A model generated the notes under the pieces. It saw nothing but the letters and a program-made list of their open reading frames with translations. It had not been told where the DNA came from and ran no database searches. A stretch of 39,479 nucleotides of DNA from Anaerolineae bacterium. GTDB taxonomy: Bacteria; Chloroflexota; Anaerolineae; Promineifilales; Promineifilaceae. How positions within the stretch are numbered: the first letter of the stretch is position 1; each line of letters starts with the position of its first letter. Shown here one piece after another: positions 23,318-31,527 of this stretch. Position numbers and translations under genes: made by a program. The stretch is from assembly GCA_019637635.1 (NCBI GenBank), contig JAHBVI010000060.1, positions 1-39,479 on the forward strand, in the 5' to 3' direction.

Positions 23318-23980
23318 TTATGCCTTTTCATCTTTGCCAGGCAGCTCCATGAGTTCCTGTTTTAAATTTTGCCGCGCCTGATCTTCCAGGCGGGTAAAAA
23401 AGTGGTCGGTGCGGTAGAGCCGCTCTTGCTGCAAGAAGTAGGTGAGGATCTGGCTACGGCCGTGCCGGTATGCTTCCTCTGGCACATGGGCAAACTCACG
23501 GCGGATGGCCTGGGCATAACGCCGGTAAGCGTCTGGCGGCCAGCCTAACGTGGCAATATCCGCATCTTGAATCAGGGGAGCATCCGGGTGGGGGCAGCGT
23601 TCACCGTCTAAGGCAGTTGCCAGAATCAATTGCTCCACCGGGACAATCAACGCTTCGCCGGCCTGCCAATCCTGCAAAATGTGGCGGGCAAAGTGGGCGC
23701 TCTGCGCCTCATTGTCCGGCGCGCCGGGCACATAAACCACGTCATGGAACCAGATGGCAAACTGCACGGCCGTCCAATCCACTGCCTCATCCGCCAACTC
23801 CATCGCCGACGTCAGCACCTGCCGGACGTGCGTCAGGTTGTGGTAGGCACGGCCGTTGCCCTCATACTGCGCCACCAATTCCGCAAAAACAGCCTGGGCC
23901 GCTTCCTCACCTACAGCCAACTCTCTTGTCAGGGCGCGCCAACGCGCCTGCATTCTCAGAACATCAACATCCTGCATCAT
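23318..23980 (-). CDS. HD-domain metal-dependent phosphohydrolase
   Basis: From ATG 23980 the protein has 220 residues. Motifs are RAYHNLTHVRQVL (first His), FAIWFHDVVYVPGAPDNEAQSA (HD motif) and DADIATLGWPPDAYRRYA (later Asp), matching the predicted HD-superfamily phosphohydrolase group whose substrates are unknown. I chose this start because the extra N-terminal codons further upstream (MVIDNWQLTIGDGGG) are translated repeat sequence. The gene lies 3' of the kinase gene on the same strand, 55 bp away, with a heptamer array between. Confidence 0.85.
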   Translation of the reverse strand: MMQDVDVLRMQARWRALTRELAVGEEAAQAVFAELVAQYEGNGRAYHNLTHVRQVLTSAMELADEAVDWTAVQFAIWFHDVVYVPGAPDNEAQSAHFARHILQDWQAGEALIVPVEQLILATALDGERCPHPDAPLIQDADIATLGWPPDAYRRYAQAIRREFAHVPEEAYRHGRSQILTYFLQQERLYRTDHFFTRLEDQARQNLKQELMELPGKDEKA

Positions 23981-23997
23981 CTCACCACCCCCATCAC

Positions 23998-24039
23998 CAA
24001 TTGTCAATTGCCAATTATCAATTACCAATTACCGATTAC
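23998..24039. repeat. CAATTAY heptamer array between kinase and HD genes
   Basis: Six 7-bp units (CAATTGT, CAATTGC, CAATTAT, CAATTAC, CAATTAC, CGATTAC). The kinase stop codon TAA lies in the last unit on the minus strand. Confidence 0.88.
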
Positions 24040-27000
24040 GGACACACCGCCCCGTCCACCAACTGCCAGGTATTCACATTGATCGGATTGGCATTGGTGG
24101 GCCACACGGCCGTTTCCACCGGATATAAGGTCTGGAACATCAGGCCATAGGTAGGCGCCAGCGCCGGTATTTCGGCGACCACGTTGATCGCCATTTCCGC
24201 CACCCACTGCACGCCGGCTGCTTCCCCAGAAGCCGCGCTCCAGTTGGTGCTGGTGTAGGCCAGATTCCACGTCAGCCCGTCAGAATTACTGCCAATGCCG
24301 GCTTGCACGGCCGTGACCCCATCACGCTGCACAATAAACACCCGATCGGCCGCATCCGGGTCGCCGCCATTACCCAGCGTATCCACATACGCCTGCACTG
24401 CATCAGTGGGATCATTCGTGGCGTCATTCACCAGGAACGCCAGATACAGGTTTTGCCCATTGCGTCCCACGTAAACCTGCACCAGCGCCCCCGGATTGCC
24501 CACCGGGTTATATTGCGCCAGGGGCACACCCGGCCACTCCGCCGGGTTGAAAATGCCATCAATCGTTGGCGGCGCGGGCAGGCAGCCCACCGCCGGATTT
24601 GGCGGCGGGATGGGGCTGGGCGTAGGCGTGATGGTGGGCGTATCCGTAGCAGTGGCCGTCGCCGATGCCGTCGGCGTGGCCGTAAAGGTCGCCGATGGCG
24701 GCGGCGTATTCGTCCAGGTAGCCGTCGCCGCCGGCGGCGGTGTGTTCGTCCAGGTAGCCGTGGGGCCGGTGGTGGCGGTGGCCGTCGGCGTTGCCGGGAA
24801 ATCATCGGCGGGGTCCAGCGGGTTTGTACCCCGGTCCACTTCCACGCCATCCCGCACCCCGCCTCTATCCGTGTCCGGGTGCTTAGGATCGGTGCGGTGG
24901 ATGCGCACCTCGTCGCCATCGCTCAACAAATCGCCATCCGTATCCCGTTCCAAGGGATTAGTGCCGTATATTTTCACTTCCTCGCCATCGCGCAGGCCAT
25001 CGTTATCCGTATCCGGGTTAAAGGGGTCGGTGCCGATTAATCTTTCCTCGGCGTCGCTGAGGCCATCCCCATCGGAGTCGCCCATGACGGTAGCCGTCAT
25101 GGCGGCAGCGGTGCCAAAAGCGTTTTGGGTGGATTGGATCACGGCCGTTTCCGTAGCCCAAAACTGCTGCGTGGCGTCAACCGTCGGCGTCAGCGTTGGT
25201 TCGCCCCCGCCAAACAACACATCCCGGTTCCAGATCAGAGCCAGCAAGACAATGGCGCAGGCAAATGTCACCACCAACACCAGTGCATAGATTAAATAAG
25301 GCGGAATGGCCGCGCCGGCATACGCCTCACCCGTCAATACCTGCCGCCCACCCCCGGCTGCTGCAATTTCCACCTCAAATGGGTATAGTTCATTGCTGCC
25401 CAGCAGACTGGTTTGTTCGGATGTCACTTCCAGTTCAATGTGCGCTGCCTGCCCTGCTTGCAGCCGGATACGGCCGCGCTCCCCCTTAAAGCGCAGCCCC
25501 CCCTGCCGGTCTCGCGCCACCACGCTAAACTCGCCGGGCGCGTTGCCCACGTTTTGCACCGTCACCGTCAGAATATCTGGCATCCGTACCTGCTGTTTGT
25601 CCAACGACGCCTCAAAGGCCACAAACGTGCCCAACACCAGCGACGCCGAGGCCGCCACCTTCAAATCCGGGTGGCGCTGTGACACCAATTCCAGCCGGAA
25701 CCGCTGGCGACCGGTGGGGGTGCTGCGGTGGCGCGGCGGCCGGATGCCGATGCGAATGGACACGGTGGCCCCAGCCGCCACCGTCACAAACTGGCCGGGC
25801 GCAGCTACCCAATTGGCCGGAATGCCCTGCACCCGCAAGCTCACCCGATCATCCACATCACTCCGGTTCACCACCTCCACCACCATTTCCGCTTGCTGGC
25901 CGGGGTCCACGGAAATCGAATCATTCGCCAGGAAAATGGCTAATGGTTCCTGGGGCACGGCCACGGTGGCAGCAGCCGCTACCAGCGGCGGTACGGTAAT
26001 CTGCTCGGCCGTGCCGCCCATGACGGTGCGCGCTTCGGCCGGGTCGGGTTCATGCAGGGCTACTTCCGGTCCTTGCAGCGTCAATTCATATGGCCCCACG
26101 CGCAAATGGGAACCGGGTAAGATAGGCGTGGGATCATCCGGGCGCAGGCGGCGGTCGTTCAGATACGTGCCGTTGATGCCGCCCAGGTCTACCACTTCCC
26201 AACCCAGCGCCGTGGCCTGTAAGCGGGCATGATGGCGAGAGACGCCTTCGGCAGGCAGCACAATTTCGTTATCCGCCTGACGTCCCATCGTAATGACGGC
26301 CTGGCTTAGCTGCACAATGCTGCGGGGATGGCCGGGGGTTTCGATGATGAGTTCGTGACCGGGTGGTGGGTCGCTGACGCGCTCTAAAATGTCCAGTTCT
26401 TCACGCACCATCACCTGGGTGGGCGCGCCTTCCAGGGAGATGATGGCGCTGCGTAAGGCGTCGTTCATTTTGGCGCCGGTTTCGTAGCGGTCATCGGCGC
26501 TTTTGGCCAGGGCTTGCGTAAGGATGTTGTCTATGATGGCGGGCACTTCGGGCCGGAATTCACGGGCGGATGGCGGCATATCGCCGCGTCGGTGGGCGGC
26601 TAAGGCTTCGGCCAATGTCTGGAAGTTGAAGGGCAGGCGGTTGGTGAACAGTTCATACAGCACCACACCCAGGCCGTAGAGGTCGGAACGGCCGTCTAGC
26701 GTTTCCCCCGCACATTGTTCCGGCGACATATAAATGGGCGTGCCTAAGGCCGTGCCGCTCTGGGTCAATTCCGCTCCTTCTTGCAGTTTCACCAGGCCAA
26801 AATCGGTGAGCAGGGCGCGGAAGGGCTGCTCGCCCGGCTCATCCGGGCGCGTCAGCCGCTTGAGCATGATGTTGCCCGGCTTGATGTCCCGGTGGATGAT
26901 GCCCCGCTGGTGAGCATAATCGAGTGCATCGGCAATGTGCGCCCCAATTTGAAGGCTCTGCGCCAACGGCAGATATTTGCCCATGCGCTGCAAACGGCGC

Positions 27001-27305
27001 AGATGGTCGCGCAGGCTGCCACCATTGACATACTCCATGGCGATAAACAACCCGGACTCCGATTCGCCAAAATCATACACCCGCACCACCGAGGGATGAT
27101 CCAGTTGGGCGGCAGTGCGCGCTTCCTGAATGAGCCGCTGCCGGAACTCCTCGTTGCGGGCAAAATGGGCGTGCATCAGCTTCACGGCCACCTGACGATC
27201 CAGGTTCACGTCGTAGGCGCGGTAAACGGTGCCCATACCGCCATCACCAAGCAATGCTTCTAACCGGTAACGATTGTTGATGGTTTGACCGATAAGACTG
27301 GCCAT
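24036..27305 (-). CDS. Membrane Ser/Thr protein kinase with FHA domain and extracellular TSP3/CBM9-like regions
   Basis: The 1089-residue protein has a complete Hanks-type kinase (about 13-290): glycine loop LGDGGMGTVY, Lys42, HRD with Asp140, DFG at 168-170 and SPEQ. A FHA domain follows (about 330-410, MGRQADNEIVL...VSRHHARL...NGTYLND), then two Ig-like or NPCBM-associated modules (455-660) and one transmembrane helix (about 670-692). Beyond it are five calcium-binding TSP3-like repeats (744-835), a Thr/Pro stalk, and a C-terminal DOMON/CBM9-like domain (about 905-1089, PTIDGIFNPAEW). If the topology is standard, the modules at 455-660 are cytoplasmic, which is unusual. GGAGG precedes ATG 27305. 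Confidence 0.9.
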   Translation of the reverse strand: MASLIGQTINNRYRLEALLGDGGMGTVYRAYDVNLDRQVAVKLMHAHFARNEEFRQRLIQEARTAAQLDHPSVVRVYDFGESESGLFIAMEYVNGGSLRDHLRRLQRMGKYLPLAQSLQIGAHIADALDYAHQRGIIHRDIKPGNIMLKRLTRPDEPGEQPFRALLTDFGLVKLQEGAELTQSGTALGTPIYMSPEQCAGETLDGRSDLYGLGVVLYELFTNRLPFNFQTLAEALAAHRRGDMPPSAREFRPEVPAIIDNILTQALAKSADDRYETGAKMNDALRSAIISLEGAPTQVMVREELDILERVSDPPPGHELIIETPGHPRSIVQLSQAVITMGRQADNEIVLPAEGVSRHHARLQATALGWEVVDLGGINGTYLNDRRLRPDDPTPILPGSHLRVGPYELTLQGPEVALHEPDPAEARTVMGGTAEQITVPPLVAAAATVAVPQEPLAIFLANDSISVDPGQQAEMVVEVVNRSDVDDRVSLRVQGIPANWVAAPGQFVTVAAGATVSIRIGIRPPRHRSTPTGRQRFRLELVSQRHPDLKVAASASLVLGTFVAFEASLDKQQVRMPDILTVTVQNVGNAPGEFSVVARDRQGGLRFKGERGRIRLQAGQAAHIELEVTSEQTSLLGSNELYPFEVEIAAAGGGRQVLTGEAYAGAAIPPYLIYALVLVVTFACAIVLLALIWNRDVLFGGGEPTLTPTVDATQQFWATETAVIQSTQNAFGTAAAMTATVMGDSDGDGLSDAEERLIGTDPFNPDTDNDGLRDGEEVKIYGTNPLERDTDGDLLSDGDEVRIHRTDPKHPDTDRGGVRDGVEVDRGTNPLDPADDFPATPTATATTGPTATWTNTPPPAATATWTNTPPPSATFTATPTASATATATDTPTITPTPSPIPPPNPAVGCLPAPPTIDGIFNPAEWPGVPLAQYNPVGNPGALVQVYVGRNGQNLYLAFLVNDATNDPTDAVQAYVDTLGNGGDPDAADRVFIVQRDGVTAVQAGIGSNSDGLTWNLAYTSTNWSAASGEAAGVQWVAEMAINVVAEIPALAPTYGLMFQTLYPVETAVWPTNANPINVNTWQLVDGAVCP

Positions 27306-27320
27306 GTGGCCTCCATTGCC

Positions 27321-27389
27321 AGTAATCGGTAATCGGTGGTCGGTAATCGGTATTTGCCACCGGTTACCGATTACCGGTTACCGATTACC
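27321..27389. repeat. GGTAATC heptamer inverted array between ltaE and the kinase gene
   Basis: Units AGTAATC, GGTAATC, GGTGGTC, GGTAATC run into CGGTTAC, CGATTAC units in reverse complement, forming a long imperfect hairpin (about 20 of 24 positions paired per arm). The ltaE stop lies within it: its last residues GNR and TAA are array sequence. Confidence 0.87.
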
Positions 27390-28427
27390 TTTCAAAATAG
27401 CTCTGGTTGTTTCGACAAAACGCTCAATCTCCGCGGGGCCAATCCAGTAATGGGTGACAGCGCGGAAGTGGCGGGGGCCAATATCCCCCAGCCAGATGTT
27501 GGCGCGCTGGCGTAGTTCGGCCATGTACTGGTCGGCCGTGAGCGGCACATCTTCATCCAGCGCAAAAAAGACCATATTGGTCTTCACCATATCCAGTTCC
27601 ACGTGAATACCGGGAATTTGCGCCAGCCCTTCGGCAAGCTGGCGGGCGTGTTGGTGGTCATCGGCCAGGCGCTCGATCATCTCATGCAGAGCGACGATAC
27701 CGGCGGCGGCCAAAATACCGGCCTGGCGCATGCCGCCGCCGACCAGTTTGCGGGTGCGGCGGGCCTGGCGGATAAATTCGGCCGAACCGCATAACACGGA
27801 ACCAACCGGGGCGCACAGCCCTTTACTCAGGCAAAACGTGACACTGTCTACGTGTTGGGTAAGGGCGGTAACGGGGATGTTTTGGGCCACAGCGGCGTTA
27901 AACAGGCGCGCCCCATCCATGTGGGTGCGCAACTGGTGGCGCTGGGCAATCGCCTGCACGCTGGCGAAATAGTCAGGCGGCAGGGGATAACCGGCGCGGC
28001 TGCCAAAGCTGTTTTCAAGGAGGATGAGGCGAGTACGGCCGTAGTGGGCATCATCCGGGGCAATCGTTTCCTCGATCTGGTCAAGGGACATGCGGCCGAT
28101 GTGGTCGGTGGGCAGGGGGCGCGGCATCACGCTGCCCAGCGCCGCTATACCGCCCGCTTCATAACAGAAGACGTGGGCATCCTGGCCGATGATGGCCTCG
28201 TCGCCGCGCGTGGCGTGGGTGAGTACGGCCACCAGGTTGCCCATGGTGCCGCTGGCCACAAAAAGGCCGGCCTCTTTGCCCGTTTTGGCGGCGGCCAACG
28301 CTTCCAATTCGTTGACGGTGGGGTCTTCGCCATACACGTCATCGCCGACGGGGGCGGCAGCCATGGCCTGACGCATAGCCGGGGTGGGCCAGCTAACGGT
28401 ATCTGAGCGAAAGTCAAGGCGATCCAT
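27378..28427 (-). CDS. ltaE: Low-specificity L-threonine aldolase
   Basis: This PLP enzyme cleaves L-threonine or allo-threonine to glycine and acetaldehyde. The protein has 349 residues. Motifs: LDFRSDTVSWPTPAM at the N-terminus, DDVYGEDPTVNELE, SGTMGN phosphate-binding turn, HVFCYEAGG, HMDGARLFNAAV with Asp171 for the cofactor ring, and TFCLSKGLCAPVGS with Lys202 as the Schiff-base Lys. The promoter ends 6 nt before the ATG and no Shine-Dalgarno is visible. It is divergent from the serine hydrolase gene. Confidence 0.95.
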   Translation of the reverse strand: MDRLDFRSDTVSWPTPAMRQAMAAAPVGDDVYGEDPTVNELEALAAAKTGKEAGLFVASGTMGNLVAVLTHATRGDEAIIGQDAHVFCYEAGGIAALGSVMPRPLPTDHIGRMSLDQIEETIAPDDAHYGRTRLILLENSFGSRAGYPLPPDYFASVQAIAQRHQLRTHMDGARLFNAAVAQNIPVTALTQHVDSVTFCLSKGLCAPVGSVLCGSAEFIRQARRTRKLVGGGMRQAGILAAAGIVALHEMIERLADDHQHARQLAEGLAQIPGIHVELDMVKTNMVFFALDEDVPLTADQYMAELRQRANIWLGDIGPRHFRAVTHYWIGPAEIERFVETTRAILKGNR

Positions 28428-28430
28428 GCC

Positions 28431-28450
28431 GCAAGTTTACGTAATCTTGC
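28431..28450. promoter_or_regulatory. 20-bp near-perfect palindrome over the ltaE -10 box
   Basis: GCAAGTTTACGTAATCTTGC is self-complementary at nine of ten positions per half. It covers the predicted ltaE -10 box and runs into the spacer, a classical operator position. No candidate regulator is encoded nearby. Confidence 0.6.
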
Positions 28451-28462
28451 GAACTTTGCCAA
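28434..28462 (-). promoter_or_regulatory. Predicted promoter for ltaE
   Basis: On the minus strand TTGGCA (28457-28462) and TAAACT (28434-28439) are 17 nt apart. The -10 box ends 6 nt before the ATG, so the transcript should be leaderless. Confidence 0.55.
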
Positions 28463-28496
28463 CTGGTGGTATTTGGTGAGCGTTTGTGGGGAGAAG

Positions 28497-28525
28497 TTGG
28501 GGCACACGGCCGTACCCGCTACAAT
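28497..28525 (+). promoter_or_regulatory. Predicted promoter for the serine hydrolase gene
   Basis: TTGGGG (28497-28502) and TACAAT (28520-28525) are 17 nt apart. The -10 box ends 8 nt before the chosen ATG (28534) and no Shine-Dalgarno is present. Confidence 0.5.
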
Positions 28526-28533
28526 TCCGCCCC

Positions 28534-29958
28534 ATGCAACATCGCCTTTTGACTATCTGGCTGCTGGTGGTGGTTGGTCTGCTGGCGGGCTGCCAGCAAA
28601 CCCCGGCGGCTTCCTCGGTGGGACTTGTGCCCCCGGTGGCCGCGCCGGAATTAATCACGGCCGTGCCCTTGCCCACCCTACCCCCAGTCACCGCCACCCC
28701 CTTACCGGCCACGCTTACCCCCATTCCCAGCCCTACCCCGCTAACGCCAACGGCCGTGCCACCCACCCCCACACCCTATTACACCGGCCCCCTGTCGCCC
28801 GCCTGCGGCCAACTGCTGCCCATCTTGCCCACCCACGCCACGCCACACACCACAACGCTGACGCCGGATGCGGCGGCGCTGACGGCCGTGCAAAACCGCA
28901 TCCCGGACACGGCCGTGGCCGCCTGGCAATACATCCTCAACCATCCCGGTGACGTGGGGCTGGTGGCTTACCGCGTGGGGAACGAGGCCAATGGCGTTTA
29001 CCTGAATGCCGATGTGCAAATGCCGCTGGCCTCGGTGGTCAAGCTCATCCCCCTGGTGGCTTACGCGGAAGCGGTGAGTCTGGGAGAACTGGACCCTGCC
29101 GCGCCGGTGTCGGTGGATACGCTCGACGCCTATTTTCTGCCCGGCTACGATTTGCGCGCCCACAACCGGGCGCTGACCGAATTGCAGGAAAATGGGCGGC
29201 TGGGTGACGGGTTGACCACATTACGCCTGGATGACGTGCCCCGGATGATGGTGCGGTATAGTTCTAATGCCGCCGCCGATTATTTGCATTTGCTGTTGGG
29301 GCAGGCGCGGCTGGAGCAAACGGCCGTTTCGTTAGGACTGACCAGCCAGACCGCCCCCTGTATCTGGTTGGGACAGTTTATGGCTATGGGCAACCATACC
29401 CGCAGCGGCAGCGACGACACGGCCGTGCGCGGCTATATGAACGATGGGGTGGGGTACGGCCGTGAGGTCAGCCAACTCGCCGACGCCTACATCAACGACC
29501 CCGCCTTTCGGGAAGCAGAACGCGCCTGGCACCAGGAAAACCGCCGCCCGACGGTGGAGACGCAGCGACTGTTCAGCCACGCCCTGAACGCGCATGGCAG
29601 CGCCCAGGAGTATGCGGCGCTCATGGCCCGCATCGCCCAAAACGGCCTCAGTAACCCGGAGAGCAGTTTCCTGGCGCGCAAATATCTGGAATGGCCGATG
29701 GTGTTTGCCGATAATCAGGAGTTGTTTAGCAATCTGGGGTATAAAAATGGCTCCCTGCCGGGCATTCTCACCACCGCCTACTATGCCTATCCGAAAGGAG
29801 AGGTGACGCCTATCGTCGTCATCCTCTTCTTCCGCAACCTGCCCCAACCCACCTACCGCCAGTGGCGAGACACACTGCCCCATGACGAATTTGCTCGCTG
29901 GCTGCTGTATGACCCGGCGGCGATAGCGGCGGTGAAGAGCGTGATCCGTAATCCGTAA
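28534..29958 (+). CDS. Class A beta-lactamase-like serine hydrolase lipoprotein
   Basis: The start at ATG 28534 gives 474 residues beginning with a lipoprotein signal, lipobox LAGC (Cys20), then a Pro/Thr linker. The catalytic domain has an SxxK motif (LASVVK, Ser167 and Lys170), a YSSN motif matching SxN, and KNGSLPG in the position of the KTG motif. This is the penicillin-binding/beta-lactamase fold; activity could be beta-lactam hydrolysis, peptidase or esterase. The gene has seven ACGGCCGT sites within or just before it. Its last residues (IRNP) and TAA stop are array sequence. Confidence 0.82.
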   Translation: MQHRLLTIWLLVVVGLLAGCQQTPAASSVGLVPPVAAPELITAVPLPTLPPVTATPLPATLTPIPSPTPLTPTAVPPTPTPYYTGPLSPACGQLLPILPTHATPHTTTLTPDAAALTAVQNRIPDTAVAAWQYILNHPGDVGLVAYRVGNEANGVYLNADVQMPLASVVKLIPLVAYAEAVSLGELDPAAPVSVDTLDAYFLPGYDLRAHNRALTELQENGRLGDGLTTLRLDDVPRMMVRYSSNAAADYLHLLLGQARLEQTAVSLGLTSQTAPCIWLGQFMAMGNHTRSGSDDTAVRGYMNDGVGYGREVSQLADAYINDPAFREAERAWHQENRRPTVETQRLFSHALNAHGSAQEYAALMARIAQNGLSNPESSFLARKYLEWPMVFADNQELFSNLGYKNGSLPGILTTAYYAYPKGEVTPIVVILFFRNLPQPTYRQWRDTLPHDEFARWLLYDPAAIAAVKSVIRNP

Positions 29959-29988
29959 TCCGTGTCGGTTTACGGATTACGGATTACG
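29947..29988. repeat. CGTAATC heptamer hairpin between convergent genes
   Basis: Perfect 17-bp arms (29947-29963 and 29972-29988) with an 8-nt loop. The serine hydrolase stop (TAA 29956-29958) is inside one arm and the hypB stop lies 3 nt beyond the other, so the element may act as a two-way transcription end. Confidence 0.88.
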
Positions 29989-29990
29989 AT

Positions 29991-30656
29991 TTACGGTTTA
30001 CGGATGACGCCCACTTGCGCCAGCAGCCACTCAATCCACGCCGCAAAGCCTTCACCTGTTTTGCAGGAGAGTGGGAAAAAGGCGGCTTCGGGATTGAGCA
30101 GCTCGATGCCCTGACGAAAATAGGCGAGGTTGAAATCCACGTAGGGCAGCAGATCGGTTTTGTTCAAAATGAGAGCGTCAATGCCCCGGTAGATGCCGGG
30201 GTATTTGTACGGTTTGTCGTCCCCCTCCGGCACGCTGGCGACGACAATGTTGGCATGGGTGCCCAATTGGAACCCCGCCGGGCAAACCAGGTTGCCCACA
30301 TTTTCTAACACCAGCAAATCCAGGTCGGTCAGGGGCAGTTGGGGTAACGCCTTCGCCACCATGCTCGCTTCCAGGTGGCAGGAACCGCCGGTGTTGATCT
30401 GCACGGCGGGCATCCCGGCGGCCAATACCTTGTCGGCGTCAATGGTCACGGGGGCGGTGTCGCCTTCGACGACGCCGAGGGTGAGATGGGGGGCGACGGC
30501 CGTAATCGTCCGCAATATCAGGCTCGTTTTGCCCGCGCCAGGCGAGGCCATCACGTTGATGGCAAACACGCCGTGGGCGTCCAGCAGCGCCCGGTTTTGC
30601 TGCGCCAACCGGTCGTTGGCGCTCATAATTTCTTCGACAATGGTGACTTTAGTCAT
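29991..30656 (-). CDS. hypB: Hydrogenase nickel incorporation GTPase HypB
   Basis: HypB is the GTPase that, with HypA, inserts nickel into the [NiFe] hydrogenase large subunit. The protein has 221 residues: P-loop SPGAGKTS (38-45), Cys93-His94 in TGGSCHLEASM which is the conserved G-domain metal site, LENVGNLVCPAGF, and NKTDLL for guanine recognition. The N-terminal CxxCGC motif and His-rich storage region of some HypB proteins are absent, so this is the short form. It is the last gene of the hydrogenase run. Its C-terminal IRKP and stop come from the heptamer array. Confidence 0.96.
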   Translation of the reverse strand: MTKVTIVEEIMSANDRLAQQNRALLDAHGVFAINVMASPGAGKTSLILRTITAVAPHLTLGVVEGDTAPVTIDADKVLAAGMPAVQINTGGSCHLEASMVAKALPQLPLTDLDLLVLENVGNLVCPAGFQLGTHANIVVASVPEGDDKPYKYPGIYRGIDALILNKTDLLPYVDFNLAYFRQGIELLNPEAAFFPLSCKTGEGFAAWIEWLLAQVGVIRKP

Positions 30657-30692
30657 CGTTGATCCTTTGCTTTATCGTTGCGGCGGTCGAAC

Positions 30693-30964
30693 TGTCATTC
30701 CGAGCGGAGTCTTCGGAGCGAGGAATCCCACTCTTGCACAAGTGGGAGGATTCCTCCCAGCAATTCTCAGTTTGGCAAAACCCGGCGATTAAAATCGCGG
30801 CAACAGCAGGCGAAGCCGACCTTCGTCGGCTATAAACAGTCGGCGAAGGCCGGCTTTGCCTTCTGTTGGTGCAGATTTATCTGCCGCCGCGAATCAAACT
30901 GAGAATTGCTGGATTCCTCCTCAAAGACTAGCCTGCCCTGAGGCATCGAAGGGTCGGAATGACA
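30693..30964. repeat. 272-bp nested inverted-repeat element (MITE-like)
   Basis: The ends are 11-bp inverted repeats TGTCATTCCGA (30693-30703) and its complement (30954-30964). Inside lies a perfect 18-bp pair (30757-30774 and 30895-30912), and within that a third imperfect pair around 30806-30862 (AGGCGAAGCCGACCTTCG and complement). A small hairpin follows the left end. No real gene is present; the translated product of one strand contains the well-known spurious CHSERS..EE string. It fills the gap between hypB and hoxW. Confidence 0.8.
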
Positions 30965-30999
30965 TTTTGTCTGCTTGGGTTGGCCGCCAAACCATATTC

Positions 31000-31449
31000 T
31001 CAACTTCCATCAGTTATTATACCGCTGAAGCGGTTACTACGAACCATTTCTATTACTTGCCGGGCGCTTTCTTGCACGGGCGGGGAGAGGGTTTCACTGT
31101 AACCGAAATCCTGACCGGTGATGGTAATGAGGTGTGCGGGTGGACAACGGCCGTACAACTCCGCCACCATCGCCAATAACAGCCCCGGACTCATCTGGTG
31201 CGAAGCCGCCAGGCCATGCCGGTCAGCAGCCACCGGCTGCACTCGCACCGCACCCGGCTCCCCAACCGCCGCCGCGTCTACAAAGATAACGTGGACGGCC
31301 GTCTGCATCAGGTCAGCATGTTCGGGCAAGAGTTGGTGCAGAGGTACGGCCGTGATGCCCGCCACCCCCTGCAACTGTTCCGCCACCACCCACCCCACGC
31401 CGTCATCGCCGCGCAGCGGGTTGCCGTAGCCGAGTACGAGGGTGTTCAT
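31000..31449 (-). CDS. hoxW: Hydrogenase maturation protease
   Basis: This is a nickel-dependent endopeptidase that removes the C-terminal extension of the hydrogenase large subunit. The 149-residue protein has the family start VLGYGNPLRGDDGVG with the metal-ligand Asp, an FVDAA segment with the second Asp, and SHQMSPG with the metal-ligand His. Its substrate is surely the adjacent HoxH, whose sequence ends with a 25-residue tail after DPCLSCSTH. It follows hoxH on the same strand with a heptamer array between. Confidence 0.92.
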   Translation of the reverse strand: MNTLVLGYGNPLRGDDGVGWVVAEQLQGVAGITAVPLHQLLPEHADLMQTAVHVIFVDAAAVGEPGAVRVQPVAADRHGLAASHQMSPGLLLAMVAELYGRCPPAHLITITGQDFGYSETLSPPVQESARQVIEMVRSNRFSGIITDGS

Positions 31450-31465
31450 CGTTCGCTGTGGGAGA

Positions 31466-31527
31466 CGTAACCCGTAATCCGTGACCCGTAATCGGATTAC
31501 GGATTACGCATCACGGATTACGGCTCA
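31466..31527. repeat. CGTAATC heptamer inverted array between hoxH and hoxW
   Basis: Units CGTAACC, CGTAATC, CGTGACC, CGTAATC are followed by complementary units GGATTAC, GCATCAC, GGATTAC, GGCTCAC. A 13-bp exact pair is at 31472-31484 and 31511-31523. The hoxH stop (TGA) is in the terminal unit. Confidence 0.85.

Noticed and set aside
30678..30902. Short open frame beginning MRRSNCHSERS
   Set aside because: This is the well-known false protein produced by translating the TGTCATTCCGA-type repeat.
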